Assembly: GCA_021810345.1 (NCBI GenBank)
Contig: JAJZIX010000007.1
Span: forward strand, 1-33,082
Direction: 5' to 3'
Source of the DNA: Nanobdellota archaeon
GTDB lineage: Archaea; Nanobdellota; Nanobdellia; Parvarchaeales; Parvarchaeaceae
Length of the DNA stretch: 33,082 nucleotides
Part shown: positions 1 through 9,254 of the stretch, piece by piece
Layout: each line of letters begins with the position of its first letter
Numbering within the stretch: position 1 is the stretch's first letter
Notes under the pieces: model-generated
What the model was told of the DNA's origin: nothing
Seen by the model: only the letters and a program-made list of their open reading frames with translations
Databases searched by the model: none
Made by a program: the position numbers and the translations under genes

Positions 1-353
1 ACTATGTTTTTGATTTTCCGTTTCTCATAGCGCTCTATAGAATACGGTGTTTTCTGCTGTGTTTGGGCAAGCATCTTTTTGACATCCTCAAGCTCCTGCT
101 TGCTCATGTATCCGAAGTCAACTTCAATGCTATCATATCCCAGTCCTTCAAGTGCCTTCTTAATGTCTTTGTCTATTGTTGATGACAGGGGGCAACCTGG
201 TACAGTAAGCTTTATGTTTATTTTCAAAGAGTTGCCTTCTTTGTCTACACTTTGCACCATCTCAAGCTTGGTTATACTGAGGCCAATCTCAGGGTCCCTG
301 ACGTTCGACAGGAGCAGGTTAATCCTGTCCAGCTCCTCCTTTTGGATGCTCAT
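1..353 (-). CDS. MIP18/DUF59-domain protein, possibly the N-terminus of an Mrp/ApbC-type Fe-S carrier ATPase (partial, 3' end outside window)
   Basis: Reverse-strand ORF open to the window edge: [33 protein letters not shown]...[41 protein letters not shown] and 'T.PGCPL' are DUF59 hallmarks. Start ATG overlaps the radA stop (ATGA). Confidence 0.75.
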   Translation of the reverse strand, partial: MSIQKEELDRINLLLSNVRDPEIGLSITKLEMVQSVDKEGNSLKINIKLTVPGCPLSSTIDKDIKKALEGLGYDSIEVDFGYMSKQELEDVKKMLAQTQQKTPYSIERYEKRKIKNI

Positions 354-1393
354 TTTTTCTTTTCTTCTTCTGCGTCAGTTATCCCATTCGCAGTTATCTC
401 GAACACTGCTTCGCCTTCCGGTAGGCTTGGTGAGTCCACAAGCTTTGCGACCCTAGAACCTTTTTTGCCTTTTCTTAAGTATATCCTGTAAGTTGCGACA
501 TGTCCGATTATATGCCCGCCGACTGCAACTGTTGGGTCTCCGAACATTACATCTGGTCTTGCCATCACCTGGTTTGTTATATAAACCGCTATGTTGAATC
601 TATCTGCAAGTCTCTGAAGAGTGTGCAGGACAACATTTACCTTCTGCTGTCTGTCTGCGAGCGTTCCGCGACCGACATACTCCGCCCTGAACAGCGCCAT
701 CATACTGTCGACTATTATCAGCTTTATCTTTGGGTCTTTGTTTATCAGTTCTGGTATCTTATCAACCAGCAGAGCCTGGTGGTCTGAGGAATAAGCCCTT
801 CCTATTCTTATGTTCTGGAGAACTTCCTTAGGGTCCACGTTTTTTGCTACTGCGAGCTGCTCTATCCTGGCAGGCCTGAATGTTCCTTCTGTATCTATCC
901 AGATAGCATGGCCCTCCAGCCCACCTTTCTCCTTCGGGAGCTGTACATTGACCGCAAGCTGGAATGCCAGCTGGCTTTTTCCAGATCCATACTCACCGTA
1001 ACACTCTGTTATGGCCTGAGTTTCTACGCCGCCGCCTAGAAGTATATCAAAAGCCTGGCTGCCAGTGGATATTCTCTGCACTGATTTTCGCTTGTCCTCA
1101 AACTCAAGGCCGGACATGAAATTCATCTTTGATGCTTCCCTGGCCTCGGCAACGATCTTCCTGGCTGTTGGTTCTCCCACTTCACAGATCTCAGCAAGTT
1201 CAAGCGGATTCGCGGTTGCAAGAGATATTATATCCATATACCCTGCATTTCTTATCTTGGAGGCAGTGGCTGCGCCAACTCCTGGCAAGTCCTTTATATC
1301 CTTATACTCGTAATCAGTATCTATAGGCTCGACCTTTTCTTCCTCCTTCTGTTTTTCTTCCACCGTTTCATCTTCGTCTTCTTTCTTTGCCAT
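350..1393 (-). CDS. radA: DNA repair and recombination protein RadA
   Basis: 347 aa; N-terminal HhH ([17 protein letters not shown]), Walker [10 protein letters not shown], Walker B-like [20 protein letters not shown]-terminal [42 protein letters not shown]. Confidence 0.98.
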   Translation of the reverse strand: MAKKEDEDETVEEKQKEEEKVEPIDTDYEYKDIKDLPGVGAATASKIRNAGYMDIISLATANPLELAEICEVGEPTARKIVAEAREASKMNFMSGLEFEDKRKSVQRISTGSQAFDILLGGGVETQAITECYGEYGSGKSQLAFQLAVNVQLPKEKGGLEGHAIWIDTEGTFRPARIEQLAVAKNVDPKEVLQNIRIGRAYSSDHQALLVDKIPELINKDPKIKLIIVDSMMALFRAEYVGRGTLADRQQKVNVVLHTLQRLADRFNIAVYITNQVMARPDVMFGDPTVAVGGHIIGHVATYRIYLRKGKKGSRVAKLVDSPSLPEGEAVFEITANGITDAEEEKKK

Positions 1394-1402
1394 TTTACCT
1401 CC

Positions 1403-1642
1403 TCACTTAACCCTGCTCAGTACTATTGTGGTGTCTGTTCTACCGACACCTTTCTCCTTTCTGAGATTTGAGACCACAAAATTAGATAGATCTTCCATAT
1501 TGTCGTATTTAAGCCTCACAAGGAGGTCCCACTGCCCGCTTATCATAAGCACTTCGGTAACTCCCTCTATGCTCCCTATTGACCTGGCAACCTCTATAGG
1601 TGAGTTTCCTTCTAAAACCTGAATAAATATAAGCGCTTCCAT
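1403..1642 (-). CDS. Lrp/AsnC-family RAM (ligand-binding) domain-only protein
   Basis: 79 aa, alpha/beta RAM pattern (GVTEVLMISGQWDLLVRLKYDNMEDLSNFV) with no HTH domain. Confidence 0.85.
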   Translation of the reverse strand: MEALIFIQVLEGNSPIEVARSIGSIEGVTEVLMISGQWDLLVRLKYDNMEDLSNFVVSNLRKEKGVGRTDTTIVLSRVK

Positions 1643-1804
1643 ACAACGATACTTATTCTAACGTCTGCTTCTATTTAAAAGTTTATACACACAAAGCGGC
1701 AATTTTTTTGTAATCTATCTTTGCACTTATAAAACCACCGGTCTCTTAATTTAGAGTCGGCGTGACGTCATGTCTATAAATATAACTTTGATTCTTTAGT
1801 TGTT

Positions 1805-3028
1805 ATGAAAATATTCAGGACAGATAGCGGAGTGCCGTACATTTTCTACCCGCTGGATGTGGGGTATACCTCACTTTTGGCAATTGTCTTATACGGCATG
1901 CTGGATGAGTCAAAGCCAGAACTTGCGCATACGCTCGAGCATATGCTGCTTCAAGGCACCCCTACCCAAACTTCAGATTCGATCATGAGGGATTTTAACA
2001 GGCTTTCTCCTTCCTCCTTCAATGCGAGCGCCGAAATAGATATGGTAACAATCCATGCACTTCCGGTAAAAAAGAAGGCTACCGAGGTTGTGGACATGCT
2101 GTCGGATATTATCAAAAACATGACTGTACCCGAAAAAGCCCTTGAAAACGAAAAGAAGGCAATTAATCTTGAGCTAGATGGTTTGAGGGAGAGCGTCGAC
2201 TCTCTGGTTGACCCATACATATACCAAGAGCTGTTCTCAAAAGAGTTTGCAAAGCACTTTGAATTTAGTACGGAAGAACAGGTTTATTCAATAACCCGAG
2301 ATGACATTCTCAAAGATTATAAGCGCTTCTTTGTTCCGGAGAATATGGTCTTTGTCGCTTATGGTGGAATAGAGGAAGAGAGTATGAAAAACGCAATAAA
2401 TAAGGGGTTTGACGGTTTCAAAAGCGGGAGCAGGAACAACAATACCTCAGAAATAAAACCGCGTGGCAAGAGCAGTGAACTTGAACTTGATATACCTAAT
2501 ACATCGGCCTCGAAGCTCTATATATCCATGCCTGGTCTGCGTTTTGAATCTAATAATAGGGTTGAGCGTCAATCACTGCTTATCTCTTCGTATATTCTCA
2601 AGGATAGATTATACAAAGCACTAAGGAATGATAGAGGCATTGTATATGATGTGCAGGCGGAGACATCATCCTACTTCCGCTTTGGCAGAATCTCCGCTTA
2701 CACCGAGTTATCCAAAGAATATTTTAGCGAGGCAAAAGCTATAATGTTCAAAGAAATACAGAAAGTTCACGATGGCGAAATAAACTCAGATGAAATCTCC
2801 GAAGAACTTTCACAGATAATGGACAGTACGCTCATACACCGGTATACAGAGCCTGTAGACTCAAGCATGGCCCTGGGGGCGCTGTATCTGGCTTTAAGGG
2901 ATATCAATGAAGTCAAAAAGTACGGCAGGCCGGAAAAAATAACAACAGATGATGTCAGGGCCGCCTGCTCGAAGTACTTTGACCTTGATAAGGCTGTAAG
3001 CGTAAGTATCTTTGACAAGAATAAATAA
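1805..3028 (+). CDS. M16-family (inverzincin) metallopeptidase
   Basis: 407 aa; HxxEH zinc motif in AHTLEHMLLQGT plus downstream Glu region (NEKKAINLELDGLRE). Confidence 0.85.
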   Translation: MKIFRTDSGVPYIFYPLDVGYTSLLAIVLYGMLDESKPELAHTLEHMLLQGTPTQTSDSIMRDFNRLSPSSFNASAEIDMVTIHALPVKKKATEVVDMLSDIIKNMTVPEKALENEKKAINLELDGLRESVDSLVDPYIYQELFSKEFAKHFEFSTEEQVYSITRDDILKDYKRFFVPENMVFVAYGGIEEESMKNAINKGFDGFKSGSRNNNTSEIKPRGKSSELELDIPNTSASKLYISMPGLRFESNNRVERQSLLISSYILKDRLYKALRNDRGIVYDVQAETSSYFRFGRISAYTELSKEYFSEAKAIMFKEIQKVHDGEINSDEISEELSQIMDSTLIHRYTEPVDSSMALGALYLALRDINEVKKYGRPEKITTDDVRAACSKYFDLDKAVSVSIFDKNK

Positions 3029-3100
3029 TTCACCCGCCGTCACCGCAAATATATAAACTTGCTGGACGCTCTTATTATTAAAGACGCAGGCCAGAAAATC

Positions 3101-3172
3101 GCCTCTGTAGCTTAGCAGCATAGCGCCTGACTTGTAATCAGGAGGTCGAGGGTGCGAATCCCTCCAGAGGCT
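3101..3172 (+). tRNA. tRNA-Thr(TGT)
   Basis: 72-nt cloverleaf: acceptor GCCTCTG/CAGAGGC, anticodon arm CCTGA-CTTGTAA-TCAGG, T arm GAGGG-TGCGAAT-CCCTC; upstream TATA-like aatatataaac. No encoded CCA. Confidence 0.95.
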
Positions 3173-3215
3173 TATATGAATGGGTATAAATATTACGTGA
3201 AGTCATAAAATAAGT

Positions 3216-4034
3216 ATGGAAGAATCCCTAGAGAGCGTCCTGTTGGATAAAGAAATAGAGGAAAACGCTGAAGATAGCTTTCTGCATCACGTCTCAGGGA
3301 TGATAAAGGACAGGTCTAAGCTGGTCGTTGACAAATTTGGTGCTTCCGCCTTCTACCTGGTGAATCTTTCGTCCATGCCAGGCGGGTACAGTGCTTTGGG
3401 ATCAATGGCTTTGCTGCCCAGGCAGAGCATGATGAAACTGAAAAGCATAATAGGGGCAAATATCTTCTTATTTGACTTTAAGGAAGACGCAATGGTAACT
3501 ATAGCAAGAGGTTACGGTAAGTATATGGATTATGACATGCTGATAAGACGCGATAACTTCAGTAGAGTAGGTGTAGATTTATATAATCTAGCTAAATCAA
3601 AGCTGAAGTCAAAAAAGAAGGAGATCGTTGATGGGCACACCCTCGGGTATTTCGACCATTGTTCAAGCAAAATATACTTTTTAGCGTCCAATGTGAAGCT
3701 GTATTCGAAGCTTGTCACATATGATGAGGACGGCCAAAAGATGTATCTGACAACAAAAGAAAGACTGATGTCAGCACAGATCGTCGACAAGAAAGTAGAT
3801 TTATTCAAGGTTTTAACTCACTTGGATTCAGAGTCCGTTAAATTCTTCACCTCTCTTTTTCCAACTGGCCCCCTTATGATCGTGGATATAAAGAACAAGA
3901 AGATATACTCATTCGAGAAGGTCGACGGGGATTATGTCTATAAAGTATCAGACAAGGAAGAGCTGCCAGAAGTATATGGCACAGCCGACCACCTTTTCAA
4001 CAAAAAGGAAGATTATAGCTCACTGTATGGTTAA
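3216..4034 (+). CDS. hypothetical protein (272 aa)
   Basis: Long ORF with an upstream AT-rich TATA-like element (gggtataaatatt); no recognised family. Confidence 0.75.
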   Translation: MEESLESVLLDKEIEENAEDSFLHHVSGMIKDRSKLVVDKFGASAFYLVNLSSMPGGYSALGSMALLPRQSMMKLKSIIGANIFLFDFKEDAMVTIARGYGKYMDYDMLIRRDNFSRVGVDLYNLAKSKLKSKKKEIVDGHTLGYFDHCSSKIYFLASNVKLYSKLVTYDEDGQKMYLTTKERLMSAQIVDKKVDLFKVLTHLDSESVKFFTSLFPTGPLMIVDIKNKKIYSFEKVDGDYVYKVSDKEELPEVYGTADHLFNKKEDYSSLYG

Positions 4035-5314
4035 GGAGCCAGTCTTTCCGGTGTCCTAGGCAGAAGGGTCGCCTCAGCAACATTTTCTAATCCAAGAAGC
4101 TGTTTTACTATCCTTTCCAAGCCTGTTCCGGAGCCGCCGTGCGGGGGCACTCCATACTTGAAAAAATCCAGGTAAAAAGCGAATTTTTCGGGATCTAGCC
4201 CCTTTTCCACGAGCTGCTTGACCAGTACATCGTACCTATGCTCTCTCTGCGCAAGGGTCGTTATCTCCAGTCCTTTGAATATCAGGTCGGCACGGTACGT
4301 AATGGATGGATCAGACTCCTTCCGCATATGATAAAACTGGGCGGCAGACCATGGAAATTCAGTGAGGAAGAAGAAGTCGCTACCGAATTTGTTTTTTACG
4401 TAGTCTCCCAATATCCTTTCTCCTTCTGGGTCTATATCGCCGTCATCCTTTAGTGTTTTGCCGTAGTCTTTCAGTATCTCAGAAGCCTGTGCCATTGTGA
4501 TCCTAGGAAAAGGCACAGCCGGATTCTCCAGATTTAACTGGTAAAGGTCCAGCTCAGGCTTGTTTTTCTCCTTTAAGTCCTTGTAAATCCTAGTTATCAT
4601 CCCTTCCATCACACTCATAATGTCCTCATAGGACTTTATGAAGCTCATCTCCAAGTCTACACTAGTGTATTCTGTCAAGTGCCTTGTGGTATGGTGAGGT
4701 TCCGCTCTGAATACAGGCCCGATCTCGAAGATCTTCTCAAAGCCGGCTGCCATCATCATCTGCTTATAGAACTGTGGAGACTGGGCAAGGTATGCCGTTT
4801 TGTCAAAATATATTATCTGGAAAACATTCGCGCCGCCTTCGGTTGCCTGCGAGACTATCTTTGATGAGTGTATCTGGTAAAATCCTCCTTCCTCGAAGAA
4901 TCGTGATATGCTATTGCTGACTGTGCTCTGTATCTTGAATATAGCAGCTATCTTCGGCTTCCTCAAGCTGAGGAACCTGTAATCAAGGTCTTTGTCTAGT
5001 GAGGATTGCACATTTTTATTCAGGTTTAGTGGGACGGGCTGGGCGGATTCAGTCAGGACTTCAATCTTCTCGGGGATTATTTCGTACCCGTTCAGCGCTT
5101 TCTGGTTTTCTTTTTTCTTTCCGGTTACCTCGATAACAGATTCATTCTTTAGTGCTTTGGAGGTCTCCAGAAGGCTGCCCGCAGTATCTTTCAGCAGTGT
5201 GAGCTGGTAGTGGCCTTTTATATCCCTAACATCCACAAAAACCAGTTTTCCCAGGTCTCTTACGTTTTCGACCCACCCTATCAATCTTATTGCTTCTCCT
5301 TTTTCCTCAATCAT
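4031..5314 (-). CDS. aspS: aspartyl-tRNA synthetase, archaeal type (Asp or Asp/Asn)
   Basis: 427 aa; OB-fold N-terminus (RLIGWVENVRDLGKLVFVDVRD), class II motif 2 (FEIGPVFRAEPHHTTRHLTEYTSVDLEM), motif 3 (GGSGTGLERIVKQLL). Confidence 0.96.
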   Translation of the reverse strand: MIEEKGEAIRLIGWVENVRDLGKLVFVDVRDIKGHYQLTLLKDTAGSLLETSKALKNESVIEVTGKKKENQKALNGYEIIPEKIEVLTESAQPVPLNLNKNVQSSLDKDLDYRFLSLRKPKIAAIFKIQSTVSNSISRFFEEGGFYQIHSSKIVSQATEGGANVFQIIYFDKTAYLAQSPQFYKQMMMAAGFEKIFEIGPVFRAEPHHTTRHLTEYTSVDLEMSFIKSYEDIMSVMEGMITRIYKDLKEKNKPELDLYQLNLENPAVPFPRITMAQASEILKDYGKTLKDDGDIDPEGERILGDYVKNKFGSDFFFLTEFPWSAAQFYHMRKESDPSITYRADLIFKGLEITTLAQREHRYDVLVKQLVEKGLDPEKFAFYLDFFKYGVPPHGGSGTGLERIVKQLLGLENVAEATLLPRTPERLAP

Positions 5315-5366
5315 TATTATCCAAATCCACAGTAGTTATTTAAGCTTATCCTACCAAAAGCAGTTT

Positions 5367-5924
5367 ATGGATGCATTGCAGGAAATAGCCAAACGTGTAA
5401 ATGTCTGCCAGCTTTGCGAACTCTCAAAAGGCAGGATAAATGCGGTCCCAGGCGATGGGAATCCCAACGCCAAGCTGATGGTAATCGGCGAAGCACCAGG
5501 GAAGTACGAAGATCTGCAGGGTAAACCATTTGTGGGCATGTCAGGCAGATTTTTGAACAAATATCTTGAAGCAGCCGGAATATCAAGGCAGGAGGCATTT
5601 GTGACAAATGCAGTCAAATGCAGGCCGCCAAGCAACAGGAAGCCGACGGAGGTTGAAATAGAGACATGCAGGCCGTACCTGATTGCACAGATTGAAGCTA
5701 TAAAGCCGCAGCTTCTGCTTGCGTTGGGCACATCGGCATGCAATGCCTTGGGCATAAAGTACACTCATCTATCGGAGGTAAAAGGCAAGCTGATAGATAT
5801 AGACTTGGGTGGTCTTAAAGTTAAGTGCTTTGTTACCTTTCATCCCTCCTTTCCGATGAGGTTTCCAAGCAAAAGGGAGACATTTTTGGAGGACCTCAAA
5901 CAGGTCAAGAAGATGCTTATTTAA
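5367..5924 (+). CDS. udg: uracil-DNA glycosylase, family 4 (Fe-S)
   Basis: 185 aa; CQLCELSKGR, GEAPGKYEDLQGKPFVGMSGRFLNKYL, TNAVKCRPPSNRKPT, ALGTSACNALG, FHPSF. Confidence 0.95.
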   Translation: MDALQEIAKRVNVCQLCELSKGRINAVPGDGNPNAKLMVIGEAPGKYEDLQGKPFVGMSGRFLNKYLEAAGISRQEAFVTNAVKCRPPSNRKPTEVEIETCRPYLIAQIEAIKPQLLLALGTSACNALGIKYTHLSEVKGKLIDIDLGGLKVKCFVTFHPSFPMRFPSKRETFLEDLKQVKKMLI

Positions 5925-5937
5925 TAACTACAGCTAA

Positions 5938-5958
5938 ATAGTAAAGTATTTATATAGG
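5938..5958 (+). promoter_or_regulatory. TATA/BRE-like promoter core, copy 1 of a 21-nt identical block
   Basis: atagtaaagtatttatatagg, identical to 28187-28207; TATA about 25-30 bp before the ATG at 5977. Confidence 0.7.
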
Positions 5959-5976
5959 AGCTATTCATATAGAGGT

Positions 5977-6861
5977 ATGGTTAAAAAAGCAAAAGAAGAT
6001 AGTAATGCAACAGGTCAATCTGTTGCTTCGAAAGCGAAGACAATAGAAGAGATACTTAATAGCCATCCAAAGGAGAGCATGCCTGGATACTTAAATCTGG
6101 TTAACAGCCTCAAGCAATTCTACAGATCAAAAGACAGCGATAAACTGGATGTAAATACCTTGGGAAAATCGATTTACAATTCACTTGAGACGGTGCTGAG
6201 AGAAGACATGAAGGATGTATATTCCTCTCTTGATGCCAAGGCCATGTTGCAGTCGATTAAATACAACATAGATGGGAACTCCCTAAAGAAGGAGGGCCTG
6301 AATATGTTGGCTACCTACTCAAAGGACATAGTTTCAAAGCTTTGGGATGAGATGAAAAGCAATCTCACCAGCCCAGACTCCAATACTTCGCAACTCAACA
6401 GCCTGTTAGCGGCCATATTACTGGGTGGAAAAGAGTTTGGCGACTTGTACGATCAGCTTTCATCGCATGATAGCTTTAAGCTTCCGAAAGCTTATGGAAG
6501 TCTAATCTCTGAAATAAAAGGAGAGATGGGCGACACATCAAACGTTGGAACGTACTTCGGAAAGCTTCTGGCAGCCAGGGCCGGCACTCCATACAAAAAT
6601 AGCAATTTCACACCAGAGCAGATAAAGAAGATAGAAGATGAGAGTAACTCACTGTACAAAGAGATGGTCGCAGAAATGGATGAGATCCATAAGCAGGCCC
6701 TCCAGAAGAACATATATAACATGCTTTCAGGCGAGATGGTGAACAACATCTCAAAAGTCGATCTCGACCACGCAAGATCCAAACTATCCGGCGCAGACCC
6801 AGTTGAAGGACTTTCAGCGGTATTTAACATGCCGCAGTACTTCCAGGGGCCCGGCGATTAA
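5977..6861 (+). CDS. hypothetical protein (294 aa, predominantly helical and soluble)
   Basis: Long ORF downstream of a clear TATA box; no recognised motif. Confidence 0.8.
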   Translation: MVKKAKEDSNATGQSVASKAKTIEEILNSHPKESMPGYLNLVNSLKQFYRSKDSDKLDVNTLGKSIYNSLETVLREDMKDVYSSLDAKAMLQSIKYNIDGNSLKKEGLNMLATYSKDIVSKLWDEMKSNLTSPDSNTSQLNSLLAAILLGGKEFGDLYDQLSSHDSFKLPKAYGSLISEIKGEMGDTSNVGTYFGKLLAARAGTPYKNSNFTPEQIKKIEDESNSLYKEMVAEMDEIHKQALQKNIYNMLSGEMVNNISKVDLDHARSKLSGADPVEGLSAVFNMPQYFQGPGD

Positions 6862-6944
6862 AACCATATCCGTTTAAATAGCGTCTGTAGTTCATTTTGA
6901 ACGGCCGCAGGAACGTTTTTTAATCTAGATAGTCTATCTAACTA

Positions 6945-7892
6945 ATGCAGAAAAAACTTGAGAATACAGTAGTAGTAGTGATTCTGATCATCCTTCTACT
7001 TTATTTTGTGCTTAATTATAACCTGCCCGAAGCCGCAAAGGACATCTCCAGGATAAGGCTTGTTTATATCCCTTACTTGATCCTTGCGTGGATCGCATTC
7101 ACCTCGACTAAGATATTTCCGTGGTCTTTGGCTATCAGAAAGATAGGAGTCAAGATGTCCCTGCTGAAGAGTTTTCTGATAATGTATGCTTTCTTTGGGG
7201 TGGGCAGCACAAGCATTGCAATAGGGCAGCTTATACCTCTACGAGAACTGGAAAAGTTTAAGAAGAACTCAAAGTTCTTCTCATTTACAATCATATTCTT
7301 TGTGGGAGTGACAAGTGGTATAGCCGCTTTGGTCATGGCAGTTGTCTCATCAATAATTCTGTCTAAGTTCATAATCTACCTCCTTTTTGCCCTTTCCGTG
7401 CTCTATATCTTCACGTCTCTCCTAAGTTTTGAAACCCCATACAACAAATTGAAGGCTGTACTGAACCACTATAAAAAGATACGGAGATCAAAGTTTACTA
7501 AGACTGCCATGAAGTACATAAACGGGATGAAAACCCAAAGGGGCATGATGTCCCAAAAGTACCTAATATCCGGCACAGCGCTTTTCATACCATCGGTAAT
7601 ATTTGAATCACTGCTTCTTGTCTTGATTCTGGCATCATTCAGCGTGAATTTGTCAATATTCGCGGGAATATTTATATTCACTATTGCAGTAACTATAGGT
7701 AACACCTCCGGGCTCCCCTCAGGAATCGGGCCCGAAGACATATCTCTAATTGCACTAATGCTTCTTTTTGGGGTCCCCGGAGTCCTAGCGCTGTCAACTC
7801 TGCTGATATTTAGGTTTCTGAATACTTTCCTGGTTATAATGGCAGGGTATACCTCACTAATTTTGATTAAATTTATAAATATGAAGTCATAA
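6945..7892 (+). CDS. polytopic membrane protein, UPF0104 / lysylphosphatidylglycerol synthase TM (AglD-like) family
   Basis: 315 aa, about 8 hydrophobic segments; GNTSGLPSGIGPEDISLIALMLLFGVP resembles the family's conserved C-terminal G.PGGxG.xE signature. Confidence 0.75.
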   Translation: MQKKLENTVVVVILIILLLYFVLNYNLPEAAKDISRIRLVYIPYLILAWIAFTSTKIFPWSLAIRKIGVKMSLLKSFLIMYAFFGVGSTSIAIGQLIPLRELEKFKKNSKFFSFTIIFFVGVTSGIAALVMAVVSSIILSKFIIYLLFALSVLYIFTSLLSFETPYNKLKAVLNHYKKIRRSKFTKTAMKYINGMKTQRGMMSQKYLISGTALFIPSVIFESLLLVLILASFSVNLSIFAGIFIFTIAVTIGNTSGLPSGIGPEDISLIALMLLFGVPGVLALSTLLIFRFLNTFLVIMAGYTSLILIKFINMKS

Positions 7893-8060
7893 AAGTCAGG
7901 CCTTCCGAAGTCCATAGTTTATTGCCAAGACTCTGGTGTTTCAGCCGTGTTGTCCACTAAACCCATCTAAGTTTTATTCACTAAAATACCAAAATTCGTT
8001 TTAATTTGTATTTGAGAATAACATGTTAAGTAAGATATAAAAACACTGTAATCTCTATTA

Positions 8061-9170
8061 ATGTTTATGCAGGATAAAAAAATACATGTAAAGTTGGTTT
8101 CTCTTTCCTTTAAGAGAGGCAGCGGCGTCGGAGTAGTAGAATACACGGTAAGGCTGGAAAAAGCGATTATAAAATATGATAAGGATATAAAATTATCTAC
8201 AAGAGAGCTTATCCACAGAAAGTTGTATGATTTCGCTAACATTATTTACAAAAATTATAAAAAACCGGATGTAGATAGTCCCACTAAACGTATTCCAGGA
8301 AAACCGCAAATAATACATTATATGGACTTAAACGTGATACCCTTTGATCTTTCTCTTATGGCCAGCAAAGGCGTAAAATTAGTATGTACAATACATGACT
8401 TGGATTCTAGAAGACGTATATTCCGTAGCTCAAAGTTATCAGAGCACAAAAACAACGTGCTTAAAAATATATCAAATTTATTTCTGGATAAGATGATTAG
8501 ATCCTCGTATAAGTACGGCGTAAAGTTTGCAATCAAAAAAGCAGATCATATAATCGTTGTAAGCGAGAAGACAAAAGAAGAAGTTATGAAGTATACTAAT
8601 ATAGGCAAGGATAAGTTATCTGTTGTGTATCCCATAATAGGAGACAACTTTAAGAAAATTAAGGTGGCCAAAAATAAAAACAAAATTGTGGTAGGCCACA
8701 TAAGTAGCTACTTGTACAAGAAAAATGCTGAAGCACTAGTGAGCGCATTTAAACGAACTAAAAATCCAAACCTAGAACTTAGATTATATGGTGGTAAGCT
8801 ACCTTTCAAAATAAATGATGATAGCAGAATCCATTATTTCGGACATGTAAAGGACAAAGATCTACCTAGAGTACTAAATTCGTTTGACGTATTCGTATTC
8901 CCATCTAAGTGGGAAGGCTTTGGGATGCCAATAATGGAGGCGAAAAGATGCAGGGTTCCTGTGATAACTTATAAGAAGGGGGCTCTGCCAAAGATAGTCA
9001 AGGCGCATACATTGCAGTTTAAGGATGAAAAGGACCTAACCTCTATCCTGGAAGAAAAAAGATGGGAAAAAGTTGACACAAATTCAGCGTATAAAGATAC
9101 TAAAAAAACCGAACCTAAATATGTAGCCAAACAAATAGACGAGATATACCACAAAGTACTAGAGAGATGA
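8061..9170 (+). CDS. glycosyltransferase, group 1 / family 4
   Basis: 369 aa; VSEKTKEEVMKY, LYGGKL...IHYFGHVKDKDLPRVLNSFDVFVFPSKWEGFGMPIMEAKRCRVPVITYKKGALPKI (GT-B EX7E region). Confidence 0.92.
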   Translation: MFMQDKKIHVKLVSLSFKRGSGVGVVEYTVRLEKAIIKYDKDIKLSTRELIHRKLYDFANIIYKNYKKPDVDSPTKRIPGKPQIIHYMDLNVIPFDLSLMASKGVKLVCTIHDLDSRRRIFRSSKLSEHKNNVLKNISNLFLDKMIRSSYKYGVKFAIKKADHIIVVSEKTKEEVMKYTNIGKDKLSVVYPIIGDNFKKIKVAKNKNKIVVGHISSYLYKKNAEALVSAFKRTKNPNLELRLYGGKLPFKINDDSRIHYFGHVKDKDLPRVLNSFDVFVFPSKWEGFGMPIMEAKRCRVPVITYKKGALPKIVKAHTLQFKDEKDLTSILEEKRWEKVDTNSAYKDTKKTEPKYVAKQIDEIYHKVLER

Positions 9171-9254
9171 AGTATCCATAATATACTGAAGGCATAAGTA
9201 AACCTCACAGCTACAGAAAAATGTTTATAACCCACAAGTCGATTATTGGTATGT

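Noticed and set aside
79-491. Plus-strand ORFs 79-456 and 252-491
   Set aside because: Antisense to the DUF59 and radA coding sequence, which have clear family motifs.
3101-3172. Intron in a tRNA
   Set aside because: Both tRNAs fold as uninterrupted 71-72 nt cloverleaves.
5351-5768. Minus-strand ORFs (137, 80 and 61 aa) opposite the UDG gene
   Set aside because: Antisense to a family-4 UDG with complete motifs.
7893-8060. Possible ncRNA in the spacer before the GT4 gene
   Set aside because: A/T-rich with no convincing extended stem or conserved motif by eye; better explained as promoter/intergenic DNA.
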